Shown here: positions 1 to 10,030 of the stretch, one piece after another | Layout of the letters: each line of letters starts with the position of its first letter | Numbering within the stretch: position 1 is the stretch's first letter | From: Amanita rubescens | Lineage: Eukaryota > Basidiomycota > Agaricomycetes > Agaricales > Amanitaceae | Assembly (NCBI GenBank): GCA_015039365.1 | Contig: WION01000153.1 | Span: forward strand, 56,778-120,777 | Reading direction: 5' to 3' | DNA: 64,000 nucleotides | Notes under the pieces: model-generated | Database searches by the model: none | Told to the model about the DNA's origin: nothing | What the model saw: only the letters and a program-made list of their open reading frames with translations | Program-made: the position numbers and the translations under genes

Positions 1-126
1 TTCATCGATTCCTTGCATGAAACAAGCGGTTCTCTCAGTTTCTAGTACTGACACGTACGTTGAGCATGTAATATAGCATGTACATTAGGCAAACAGCATC
101 GAACTATGCAAGATTCCTTTCCAGGG
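1..126. repeat. Dispersed repeat A, copy 1 (5' flank of the small membrane gene)
   Basis: About 120 bp, close to 90% identical by eye to 3677-3798. It lies upstream of the small membrane-protein gene at 366 and probably belonged to that gene's promoter region. The second copy lies upstream of the DUF2235 gene. Confidence 0.85.
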
Positions 127-365
127 TATGCTGGGGTGCGCACCGAATTTTGACTTGAAAAGCGCAGTAGGTCCACGCGTGGTTCACATGAATTGTGAAG
201 TTGTATTACTCCTTGATTTCATAAAGTCTAAATGTCCTTCGTGTCGATGGAACATTGAGTCAAACGATGGGACCCACAAGTTTATATACTCCCACGACAT
301 TTCCACAGCTTTTAATTGCAAGCGCCAACGTTTATTCCTTTTACCAAACCGCATCAGTAGTTCCA

Positions 366-863
366 ATGCCCCCGTTCTGGACTATGAACCACAGAGACGA
401 CACCTACGAGCAAATCAGACGCGAAATTGTTCGCGTGTCACAGCAAGGTACGGCATCTCACCTACGTGCATGATATTTGTCCAGGACATCTGAGTGGCGT
501 CGATTTGAAAAGGCTTTGACATGACGACGCAAATTCTACGTCGGATCGTGCTATTCATTCTGCAACTTCCTCAAATGATCGGAAACATCGACACCGAACA
601 AGCAAGACAGGCCCTTCTCAGCGGAGAACACGAGGGTGAGGGCAATCTTTATACGCCGTATTGTCACTGAACAATGCATATTAGGGATTAAATTTGTTGT
701 TGAACATGAGCGACTCCTTGCACTGATTTTGTTCGTTTTGTCATATATGATGATTTTTGGGACCATTCTCAACATCTTCTTCATTCCGCGACACATTTCA
801 CTTGTCGTCCTTTGGTGTCTTGGCTTCAGGAGAGACGGAGTAGAAGATGGTGCGTTGTGTTAG
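366..863 (+). CDS. Small membrane protein, 127 aa, three exons
   Basis: I do not recognise the family. Exons are 366-447, 513-635 and 685-863 (384 nt, 127 aa), joined by GT-AG introns of 65 and 49 nt. The ATG at 366 follows a TATA-like TTTATATACT at about 281-290. The N-terminal half is charged and helical; the second exon contains a hydrophobic patch (VLFILQLPQM). The third exon has a strong membrane segment (LALILFVLSYMMIFGTILNI) followed by IFFIPRH and a short polar tail. That arrangement suggests a single-pass or hairpin membrane protein. Fragments of a second copy of this locus flank the DUF2235 gene at 3677-3798 and 7567-7645, so the gene has been duplicated nearby. The tail may be truncated. 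Confidence 0.6.
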
Positions 864-1220
864 GCGTCTTTGCACCACTATCCTCACATTTTCTTCCCAG
901 CTAGCTTTGCTTCCAGTTACCAATCGCGCAATTATGGCGGGAATGTCCTGCCCAATAGCCCCTTTTCTAGATGTCAGTCGATAGGGGCGGCCGGGTTCCG
1001 AGTACCTGTTAACGAGGAGCTGGTCAGCTGGGTGTTTTGGATAGCATCTATCTGCCTCTATGCAGATTATTTGTATCGGCAGCAGGCATAATGTCAATTT
1101 ATACTCTGTGAAGAATTCCACCCACCTTTTTAAAGAAACCAAGGGAGTAAATGCGCGGAGTTCTGTCCACCTTTTTTTGTACCGAACAGTCATAGTACGT
1201 AAGACCTCCCAAACCCTCAC

Positions 1221-2091
1221 CTACAAGAGAGCCCAATCGTCCGGTTTCGTTGCCTTTCGTAACTTCTCCATTAAATCCTTATCAGTTCTAACCTGCTCCC
1301 GATAATATCGAATGAATGGAAGCAACTCTCCTTTACTCTTGCCTCCGTACACATCGAATTCGATGGTCATGTCATTGTCAGCCAGCCATACGACCATGAA
1401 ATCGAGATCTCTTCTATCGGAACGTCGTTTAGACACCGCCTTTGGATATGTGGAGTCACGATTTTGATACCACCGCTTTATCTTGGTAAGTAAAAGGACC
1501 CCGGGGTGCAGGATTTCAATCTCTGCGAAGAACACTTATAAGAGGGGAACATATGTAAAGGGTATGGCCTACGCAGTCCTGATTCGTGCGGAATTTTGAC
1601 TGTGGGCCCCACAACGGTGGGAAGACCCAACGATCCAGTTGAGAGCGTTTCAATCAAGACGTTGTCTTTGCTTGCCCGAACTAGCTCTTCACCAGTTAGA
1701 TTGTCTTTGAGTTCCTGTATTTCTCGATTCACACCCTGTATGATTTGAAACGAAAAATAACCTGCCTTTACGAAGTAGAGCTTCAAGCCCACAGAAGCAA
1801 ATTGGTTGTTAGAATCTAATATCTTCTGGCGCAAACCCTCCATTGTCAAGCTTTTCGTGTCAATAAGCACATCGATATCGTGGATAGAGATTAGATAGGG
1901 GTACGGAGAAGACCTGTCGTAAGACTTATCTGGGTGGGGCGAGAGCTGCCAAGCAGCGACCACGCAAATCCACCAATATACGCATGAGGGCACCCCAGGT
2001 GTTGGAGATACGCTGATAGATATGCGGCGGCTTTAAAATGGTCGAGTTGAGATGTTGTGATCGAAATTATGTTCGACCGTGGCGTGCTCAT
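1221..2091 (-). CDS. Nucleotidyltransferase-fold protein with an AT-AC intron
   Basis: Exons in transcript order are 2091-1930, 1879-1573 and 1522-1221 (771 nt, 256 aa). The N-terminal part has the nucleotidyltransferase signature: IGGFAWSLLG, then RPTQ-DIDVLI with the paired aspartates, as in the MNT/AbiEii-like and fungal NTase-fold proteins. The substrate cannot be told. The second intron (1572-1523) is a normal 50-nt GT-AG intron. The first (1929-1880) begins ATAAGT and ends AC. It is also 50 nt and has a CTAAT branch-like site. Only this splice joins RPTQ to DIDVLI, and no GT-AG pair keeps that motif. The start at 2091 is the in-frame ATG nearest the conserved region. The gene diverges from its neighbour at 2145. 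If the AT-AC intron is not spliced, this is a pseudogene. Confidence 0.75.
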
Positions 2092-2144
2092 AGTACGAGT
2101 CCAAGTCAATAGATTAGTGACGCGTGACGCGTGACGTAGAATGC
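2092..2144. promoter_or_regulatory. 53-bp bidirectional promoter with doubled ACGCGT box
   Basis: The start codons of the two divergent genes are only 53 bp apart. The gap carries overlapping ACGCGTGACGCGTGACGT at 2119-2136. ACGCGT is the MluI cell-cycle box bound by MBF-type APSES factors in yeasts. That it acts this way here is inference. Similar doubled boxes occur near 49161 and 56188. Confidence 0.5.
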
Positions 2145-3002
2145 ATGTCAACATCTCAGATAACCTGCAGCCACGTTGCACCTCTTAAACAGAACAACGA
2201 TGACATTCTACGTCGCGAACCTGCGGAAGTGGTGGACATGGCATTGGGAAAATTACAAACAGCAGGCATAGTTATGTTAGAGTGGCTGGCTTTGCTTTAC
2301 CGCAGGATGAATGTTCCTGTTATCATAAAGGCACGTATTTTCATTTCTATGCCCGTTCCAATGGCAATATCGAGAATTTCTTAATAGAACTATTCATACC
2401 TCGTGCCAGACGAGCAGCTAGACAAAGCCTCCGCCCTTCTCTCTTCAATGGGCCTCCCCCTTTCGCCCCACTCGACGCTTCTTCTGATGACAGACGGGGA
2501 CTTTCACGCCAAAGCGCGCCTCCATCGGATCACCATTTGGACCTTGCCTTCGTCTGTACAGCATCTGGCCCTCTATCCGCAATCATTTTCTACCCTCGAC
2601 GACTCGGAACTGGAAGAAATGCCGCCTTCCCACCTCTCTACTACCTCATCCCTATGTAAATCGATCCGTGTACCTTCTCCACCAGCGGTCTACGCGTCAA
2701 TCTTTCGCTTGTTGCTTCGTTACCCAAAACATTGCGCTACAACAACTGTACTTCTGTCGGATCTATCGGAACTTATCGGATACGATCTCCTTGGCTTGGA
2801 GGATGGATATTTGGATCCATACGATAAAGAAGCATTAGCTGCAGTGGGACTGAACCAGAGGTTGAAGCACGGTGCCAAGATTGTATTGCAATGGGGAATT
2901 GACGGCGCTTGGCGCCCAGGTGAAGAATGGATAGGAGATGCACTGGCTGCGGTCGTTGCAGGGACAGGAGATCTTGAATGTCTTCCTTTGAAGGATGAGT
3001 AA
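2145..3002 (+). CDS. NTase-like protein, partner of the divergent gene
   Basis: Exons are 2145-2330 and 2388-3002 (801 nt, 266 aa). The protein resembles a family of degenerate nucleotidyltransferase-fold proteins common in Agaricomycetes: a helix, then AGIVMLEW and MNVPVIIK, then SYLVPDEQLDKA and a C-terminal helical region ending ECLPLKDE. The intron starts GCACGT and ends AATAG (57 nt), so it is a GC-AG intron. The alternative GT donor four bases downstream destroys the SYLVPDEQ frame. The start is the ATG at 2145, immediately after the shared promoter. The function is unknown. Close divergent pairing with an active-site-bearing NTase suggests the two are co-expressed, and perhaps an active/inactive pair. 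That last point is inference. Confidence 0.65.
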
Positions 3003-3169
3003 CCCGCGGTTTTGGGGCGTTTTGCGGTAGGTCGTCCTTCGTCAATCCTATTACGACCATTAGTTGATGTTTGTGGTGTGCTTCTAGGCAGTTTACGTCA
3101 TACAAGGAACCGGCATGGTATATTTCAGATAAACCTGATTGCGTACTCACACCGACTTTGAGCACGAGT

Positions 3170-3245
3170 CCGTCAAGACTCGATCGAGATTCAACACCGT
3201 CGTTCCTTTGATCGCACACCTACGATCATGGCGTGCGGCACGCGC
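3170..3245. repeat. Dispersed repeat C, copy 1
   Basis: It shares the core CCTTTGATCGCACACCTACG with 9069-9165, plus flanking similarity ending in the GTGCGGCACGC region. It lies next to repeat D here, and next to the ATG13 fragment in the second copy. Confidence 0.7.
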
Positions 3246-3255
3246 CGACATCTGT

Positions 3256-3445
3256 AAGTCAATATCATGGAGTATGCAAAAACGTTGTGTATATGAGAGT
3301 AGTAAGTACATGCAATGTACAGATAGTACAATATATGCTCATAAAAAACAGAGATGAGTAATCTGTTAGAAGGAAAAAATGGTAATGCAGGATCCGGTCA
3401 GTTGTGCAAGAAGGGGGGGAAGAGGAACCTTGACTTGAGTGGACT
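3256..3445. repeat. Dispersed repeat D, copy 1
   Basis: About 190 bp, close to 90% identical by eye to 11311-11514. It includes AGTAAGTACATGCAATGTAC and a G-tract (AAGAAGGGGGGGAAG). No coding potential is evident. It may be a short non-autonomous element, but I see no terminal inverted repeats or target-site duplications. Confidence 0.8.
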
Positions 3446-3676
3446 CCTGAGCTAGCGCTGAACCCAGAGAGGCGTGTTGTATCAAGCCTCACGCGCGTGA
3501 GCTGCGCGTTGCGTAGTACCCTAAACCCTCACATTCTTTCTTCCAGAAGGCCTACTAATCACCACCCATCAAACCTCGCGGACATTTCATACACGATATC
3601 AGCCAAGTCCCGCCGGCAGGTACAAAGCACGTGTGACTAACCCATTGGCTTTGTATTGATGATAGCGTCTGTTGCG

Positions 3677-3798
3677 CATTCCTTGCACGAAAAAAGTGGT
3701 TCTCTCAGTTGCTGGTACTGACAAGTACATCGAGCATGTAATGTAGCATGTACATTAGGCAAACAGCATCAGACTATGCAAGACTCCTTTCCAGGGTA
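3677..3798. repeat. Dispersed repeat A, copy 2
   Basis: It matches 1-126, the upstream flank of the small membrane gene. Together with 7567-7645 it marks the outer ends of a decayed copy of that locus, in which the DUF2235 gene now sits. Confidence 0.85.
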
Positions 3799-4051
3799 GG
3801 GTTACCCGTGGTGATGCCTAACTGCCACAAGGTCACACCGCGTTGCAGAGTCACCGCTGCCAGCTTGTGTAGCGCTGATAGACCCGGTTTGTTTGGTCCA
3901 GTTTACCGCGGCTAGTATAGTTGGGGTAACTTGAATGTGTGTTCATTTCATATTAACTGGCGCAGCGTGCCAGTTTGGGCCTCATGTTTTCCAGCTGCTT
4001 GCGCGGTTTGAAATCCAAGGTGAAAACCCATACCACAAATCCCCTACTACA

Positions 4052-7000
4052 ATGACTCCCCCCGGCGAGAACAAGAGAACATTCTGCACGTGCTTTGACA
4101 ACTCCACTCGTCCGGGTCGCAACCTCGTCGTTTGCATCGACGGCACCTCAAATCAGTTCGGAGACTATGTTCGTCATTTTTCCCCGCACAGTTATGGACT
4201 CCGAGTTTGATACCGACTGTCCCAGAACACCAACGTCGTCGAACTCTACAGTCGGGTTATTGAGAGCGAGAACCAACTCACATATTACAACAGCGGTATC
4301 GGCACCTACGCGAATCTATCATGGGCCTCATGGTCGTCTTGGAGACAATGGTTCGATAATATCGTTGACCTTGCAATTGCTTGGTGAGCCGCAACAATTC
4401 TTGAACGCAAGTCAGTTATGAAGAGTGTAACAGGAACTTTGATCGTGTTCTTCGAGGCGCATATCGATGGCTCTCCGATAATTACCAGGACGGGGACCGG
4501 ATCTACCTATTTGGTAAGTCTCATGCCATTCTTTATGTTCTGTCTCCCTGAATCCTCAAGGCTTTTCTCGTGGGGCATATCAAGTTCGCTCTTTGGCGGG
4601 GATGATTGAGACGGTATGTACATCGTTGCATAAGGATATACCGTCTTTTAGCTTGACTGCTTGTTAAGGTCGGGCTGATCCGCAAGGGAAACGACGAACA
4701 GATTCCGTTGTGAGTAGATCGTTTTGTTATTGACCTCAAATATTCCGCGATTCAGAACTGCTACAGTGCGTACGAGCTATATATGGGAGTGAACTCGACG
4801 GATGGACGGGCCTCTCGCATTTGGAAGGTCCTGCAAATATTCTATTTCGTGTTTGTTGATTTTACCATCATTTTCCTGGCGTGTATCGCTCGATACATCC
4901 CCATTGGGGACCGGAGCTATCACGTCGGGGACACAACGGAGGAGCAGAAGGAACCAAAGCCTCATGATGACAATGTTGACCAACATCATACACCTATACT
5001 ATGGTCTCGGTGGAATCGGTTGTTGACTATCTTGAGGCGTTTGGACTTCGCCTCTCCTCAACCATCCGACCAGCCGGAATCTTGTACAAACTATATCACG
5101 AATATGACCATCCCAGGGCGCTATCCCGGAGGGGAAGATGTATTCAGTGGCGATATGGGAGGAGCCGATGTGGCATCAAAGCCGAACGTTTGGGTTAGCA
5201 GCGCGCTTCAAAAAGACGTTTAGTCGAAAAAACGTTCGCGTGCATTTCGTAGGCGTGTGGTTAGTGTCATTTTTTCTAATCTATCCCCCCCGCCCCCCGT
5301 TCCGTAAGGTCACCTTGATTTACGTTCTCCAGGGATACGGTATCGTCTGTGGGCCTATTCAAGGATAAGAGCTTTCCGCTAACGGACACCGCCAACCACG
5401 TTTGTTATTTTCGCCACGCCCTTGCCCTCGACGAACGTCGTGTAAAATTCATTCCAGAATACGTGCGTGGGACCGCCTTTGATTCCGAGGAGCGTGTGAA
5501 GGAGGTTTGGTTCGCAGGAACCCATTCAGACATGTTAGTATCGATGTTTCTCTCTCGTGTTATGATCTAATTACATAGTGTATAGCGGGGGCGGTAATGA
5601 AGAAAACCAGGACTGTAAATTAGGCTCCGTATCATTCCAGTGGATGGCTCGAGAGGCCATATTGCGCGGCCTGCAACTCGCAAGTCCCACTGAGGAATGG
5701 CAATTTCATAAGCTGGGTGAGGTGAAAGAGTCGCTTAGAGGGTTTTGGCAGGTCTTAGAGCATCTCCCGATCGACTGGCTGTCATATGATAACGAACATT
5801 TCCAACGAGGATCTTTGCGCTCGACGAATTCGTGAGTTCATGTCAAACGCGTTTTGAAACTTTCTCTTACCACCAGAAAAAAGCATGCACCAGGGTGCGT
5901 CGCGGCAGATTATGGAAGGTCAGACGGTCCACGCTTCTCTTGCTTTTTGCCAGAGCGGCTATCATCCAAAAGCCACTCTTCCTCCTTCGTTTCGTAACGA
6001 CTGGAAAACCCTTGTTAATCCCGAGAAGGGTTCGAAGATCGAAAGCCCAGAGGAAAGGTCGCAGTTTATAAGGGAGATCTGTGAATTGTGGAACACGGAA
6101 GGCTCACCTATTACAATCGAGATGGATATTTTTCATTACGAAGGCATAGTACACACTTGGCACAGGCTGATGTCCTCTTCGGGGTCTGTAAGAGATTTGT
6201 TGGCATATCGCCTCTCATCTAGCATGGCATCTGGTTAGATATCTTCTTCCCTCCGACTCTTTCCAGCGATTAATCTTGATTTACAGACGAAGAAAAAAAA
6301 CTGATAAAGTACTTGACGAGCAACGCATGCCATGATCTTCCCGTAATCTTACAAATGAAGGGGGAATATGTCCGGACATCGGTTCGCGTGGTTCTGGTAA
6401 GATTGATGTATCGACAACTTTCCGATCGCTACCCGTCCAGCGTGACATTACGAGACGAAGAAAGGGTGAAGCAGGAACTCGCCAATTCGATCGACGGTAT
6501 GTATCGAATGGGGGACGAGTGGGTGAAAGAACATGGTATAGACATTTTCAAATTGCTATTTGCGAGCGGTAAGCACACGTTGAAGGCTATGGAGTATAAA
6601 TCTATCACTCATCGTTTGACTCCGACTAGACGAGTCGCAGGACCTTGCGCAAGACAAGCCGAGCCTAGTACCGCCTCCAAAAATCCTTTCCATGCTCGAA
6701 TCGACTAAAACTCGCGGCATTTCCTGCCCGATAGTTCAAATAGCCCTCGACAATTTACCTCTCGTCGCTGAACAGCCCGGCGCAGTTGAAATCAGTTTTT
6801 TCGAATTCTGCACCTACGCACTCGAGAAAGTGAAGGAAGATGACATCGATGAGAGCGTTAAGAAAGTCGTCGTCGCACTCCTTACATTTGCTTTATGGCC
6901 CGAAGGTAGCCAAAGACCAATCGTTCGTCTATAGATTGAATGCTAATTTAATTTGATCCATGCAGGCCGTATAAAGGAAGTAACGGATATTTATGTATAC

Positions 7001-7572
7001 TTCCTGGAGTCAGAGCCGAGCGAAGTCTTATCCGAGCACGATATGGAGGTTATGAGTCGCTTGAGCAAGGACTATATGCGCATCTTGAGTCACCGTAAGT
7101 ATATAGATCCAAAGGATCATCAAGATCATCAGCTAAAATTAGTTGCTGTTAGATCTGGCGGCTAGAAAATTGTCTAGGGCAGAAGTTCGCGAAGCTCTCT
7201 ATACTTTGAGAGACAAGTTCTCGAATAAGCCCATAAAGGCGATCATCACCGCTGCAATTTTTGACCTAGACACAGGAGGAAACATACTAGGCGGTCTAAG
7301 GCAGATTGGGCTTTTGAATCAGATTATAACGCGTTCATGGGAAGGTTAGGCTCATTCGGGATTCGGATATTCTAGCGAACCTGGACCGCAGGTTCAAGGT
7401 GCAGTTCTCATATTTCGTTGAACCCGATCCCCATTATCATGTACCATTGAACACACTATTGAATTACATATTGATGCCAGCTGGGTCACGCATTACGATT
7501 AATAGTCCCCCCACAAGAAACCGACGACGAAAGAAGCCTCGCGCTGAGCAACCGCCCTCCGTCCCGCGCTGA
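4052..7572 (+). CDS. DUF2235 (Tle1-like) alpha/beta hydrolase 1
   Basis: Exons: 4052-4168, 4226-4383, 4434-4513, 4561-4613, 4669-4709, 4767-4788, 5117-5259, 5333-5533, 5586-5831, 5884-6233, 6287-6568, 6630-6905, 6966-7094, 7153-7344, 7376-7572 (828 aa). The DUF2235 hallmarks appear in order: VVCIDGTSNQ near residue 27, NTNVVELYS, YYNSGIGTYA, the nucleophile elbow GFSRGAY near residue 120, VHFVGVWDTVSSVG, HALALDERR and HSDIGGGN. The family includes bacterial Tle1 phospholipase effectors; the fungal substrates are unknown. The C-terminal ~450 residues are helical and unassigned. Two joints are uncertain: 4789-5116 would be a 328-nt intron, much longer than the rest, and the last intron (7345-7375) would be only 31 nt. 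The stop codon lies in a relic of another gene (repeat B). Confidence 0.85.
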
Positions 7573-7645
7573 TTTTGTTCGTTTTGTCATATACGAGGAT
7601 TTTTGGGACCATTCTCGGCATAATCTTCTTCATTCCGCGACACAT
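7567..7645 (+). pseudogene. Repeat B: exon-3 relic of the small membrane gene
   Basis: About 78 bp matching 714-793, the exon encoding the membrane segment of the 366-863 gene. It shares GATTTTGTTCGTTTTGTCAT and CTTCTTCATTCCGCGACACA. It overlaps the 3' end of the DUF2235 gene, whose TGA stop is inside it. Confidence 0.8.
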
Positions 7646-8272
7646 TAAGTGGAATGGGTGCTAAGAAGGTTGGGCCGATGATTGAAGTCGCCGCAAAACC
7701 GTTGTTGAGTTGACAACCGTCATCCCCAAATACGCAATGTAACGCGTAACTTCGTGACATGCTATAAAAAAATCACAATCGAGTCGCGACTCTCCGCGTC
7801 TTGGTTCACCCAATTTTCTTCTCAACGCCAAAGTGCAACCACGCGATACTGTTCACTTTTTCACAAGCCATGGGTCCCATCCCACTTACTATTCTCGGAG
7901 AAGCAGAGCAACTATCGATATCAGTCTGCGAATAGCGGTGGAGCCGTAGTTCGACTTTTGTGGTCTCATTTCACCCCTTTTTCGGCTTATCGTCGGTTGC
8001 GAGACATACAGAAGGCGTTAATGATCCCTATCATTCGGCTGCTCTGCTACCATTTTTGCCACAGGTCAATGTCCGAGGAACCACGGGAGTTTTTGTGATT
8101 TGGGGAAAACCACGATAGCTGCAAATCGACAGTATTTTTAGGTCCCATTATTACTTTCTTCTCATGCCAATCAGCATAAATCTGCCCATACGTTGTGAAA
8201 CAACAGAATCATTCGCTTCGTATAACCTCACGCCTCCAATCCCACCCATTGTGGTACCTCTTGTCCGCAACG
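7646..8272. other. Intergenic stretch, no supported gene
   Basis: There are short open frames only. A fragment from 7870 beginning MGPIPLTILGEAEQL could be an upstream exon of the 8273 gene, but no splice chain could be established. Confidence 0.4.
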
Positions 8273-8859
8273 ATGAAGGGTTTGCTAGAATGTGTAATAC
8301 AAAGTGGTACGAACATTTATTTGCTTTTGCCTAGACGTTACTGGATATGTTTTAGTTTATCACATAGTTTCAAAAAATCCTCGCTACACGGCATTAGTCT
8401 TGATGTTATGGTCACTTAACCTATCCATGCCCTTCAAAATATGCTATATCGTATTCTACAATTTCCCAAAAGCCATTCTTCTTCACATTATCAGTTGTTT
8501 CAAATTGAACGACTCGTCCCGACAAAACGGTATGGCACTTCCGGTTATCACATACCTTTACCATTGCTGATGGCTATTCAGACCCATGTACTATGACCGA
8601 ACGTCGCTCACTGCTGCACGAATATAGTCCATCTGGTCGTTATTTCGCAACGCATCAATCCTACAATATTCCGGCTGATCCATATGACTTTGATATTGAA
8701 GACCAAAACATAGTCGGCGACAGCACAGTGCTGTGTTTCATCGACGTGATTACAAAGTGGATTAGCATGCAGATGTTTTTTGCAGCTCTGGTCATCTTCA
8801 TCAGGTCTTTTCGCGTGCCGGTTGATGTACCTAGCCGCGTGCCAAAAAATGTCTTTTAA
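8273..8859 (+). CDS. Small membrane protein, paralogue of the 23.5-kb gene
   Basis: Exons are 8273-8279, 8335-8529 and 8582-8859 (480 nt, 159 aa), joined by 55- and 52-nt GT-AG introns. The layout and motifs match the gene at 23178-23886: NPRYTALVLMLWSL here against HPRYTALILLIWSL there, then a spacer with a SYQSY/HQSYN-like motif and an acidic stretch. A C-terminal hydrophobic segment follows (FFAALVIFIRSF here, SLFFSFVIIMV there). The ATG at 8273 gives a first exon of two codons; an earlier exon may have been missed. The family is not recognised. It is probably a membrane-associated protein of unknown role. Confidence 0.6.
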
Positions 8860-9514
8860 ATTATTTGTATGATATCGACATTGGGTGATACCGCAACTGA
8901 AGATTCCATGATTCGATAGAGCTACAATACCGAAGCCTCATTGTTGGAATATTAATCCATGACCTCTGGCTGCCATCAGATCGTTAGCAATGTAGCATCA
9001 CATCACATTGAATAAGTACTTCAAAGCCTTTTCTGGGCGATGCCCGATTGCTAAATAGATGTGGGTGCGTCAAGATTCGATCGGGATTTAACATCATCGT
9101 TCCTTTGATCGCACACCTACGATCATTCCGATTGCTTGGGTGGCGTGCAGCACGCTGCCGACTTACACCCGAGCCCTACAAATCGTACTGCTAGATCCCG
9201 AACCGAAACTCGGGCCTAGAGACGATCCAGATTGGAGCGGGGGTGAATATGGCGGGTGCGGGTTGCTCTGAATGGTAGGGAATGGTTGTTGTGATTGGGA
9301 AAAAATGGGATAACGCGGATGAACGAGGTGGAGAGCGCGAAAATGGTAATTCTCCCCGAACTAGCATGTCGCAGCGAATGGATAGAATGTATCGAGTGGA
9401 GCCTGCACTATTCCAGGTGCACCGTGCGTCTGTCCCTGTCCCTGTCCAAGCACAGTCTAATGGCGGGATTCTACTGTTACAAACTAGTGTTTAAGACTAC
9501 ACGGCAATGACACT
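8860..9514. other. Gene-free stretch holding repeat C copy 2 and an ATG13 fragment
   Basis: 9069-9165 is repeat C copy 2 and 9185-9465 is the ATG13-derived fragment. Nothing else is recognisable. Confidence 0.6.
9185..9465 (-). pseudogene. Truncated ATG13 fragment
   Basis: About 280 bp closely matching 13210-13500, the Ser/Pro-rich middle exon of ATG13. It starts at GCTAGATCCCGAACC and runs to the GTGCGTCTGTCCCTGTCC region. Small insertions and deletions break the frame, and there are no flanking ATG13 exons. It is a relic of partial duplication, lying between repeat C and the 3' end of the secreted-protein gene. Confidence 0.85.
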
Positions 9515-10030
9515 CTAACTGCCTTCCCTGCACCAACCATCGCTGTCGGTGATGTAGTCAAGAAGTCCAGATGGTTGCCTCTGGCCGCCTTTGTTGGTAG
9601 CGGTGTCAGCGTAATGGCACGACCTGTACATCGAGCAAGTTAGCTCCGTGCTGCCATTCTGCGAAAAGCCGTTAGATCGCGTCAACTTGTACCAAAAAAT
9701 GGAATACAGCCAACCTTGCCGTTGACATCGTAGTAAGCTGAGAGAAATTCAGTGTCGTACATATTCATGTGGAGGAAATCGGCTTGCTGTTGACAAAGCC
9801 ACACTTGTAATCGCTGACCCCATCGCAAGCCGCGAAACAAGCTTAATCACAAGTCAACATCGAACAAAAGAATATAGAGTCACAGCCTTACCCTCGGGGG
9901 TTGAGACAAGTTTATAAGTGAGATAGTCAGGTGCCACTGTAGCTGCGTCGAGGTTGGAGAAAGTGGAAAGGTAATAGGCTGACGCCGCAGTGGCAGCACC
10001 GAGAGCGAGGATGAGCGAAGCGAAGCGCAT
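9515..10030 (-). CDS. Small secreted cysteine-rich protein, PriA-like
   Basis: Exons: 10030-9892, 9841-9788, 9737-9715, 9658-9515 (360 nt, 119 aa). The N-terminus is a clear signal peptide (MRFASLILALGAATAASA). The mature part has the pattern of a widespread Agaricomycete secreted family that I recall as PriA-like or fruit-body-specific: CFAACDGVSDYKCGFVN, TYYDVNGKNGS, LTCSMYRSCH, TNKGGQ, DYITDSDGWC. The conserved cysteines suggest a disulphide-rich extracellular protein; the molecular function is unknown. The middle intron (9787-9738, 50 nt) starts GCAAGC and ends CAG, so it is GC-AG. It is required to join FVN to TYYDVNGK. The upstream region carries a 74-bp tandem duplication. Confidence 0.85.

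Larger units (their letters stand above)
3003..4051. other. Gene-free stretch rich in dispersed repeats
   Basis: It contains segment C (3170-3245, again at 9069-9165), segment D (3256-3445, again at 11311-11514) and repeat A copy 2 (3677-3798). I see no credible gene. Short open frames here lie inside the repeats. Confidence 0.6.

Noticed and set aside
798..1220. 140-codon open frame on the minus strand
   Set aside because: It overlaps the third exon of the small membrane gene in antisense and shows no domain or splice context.
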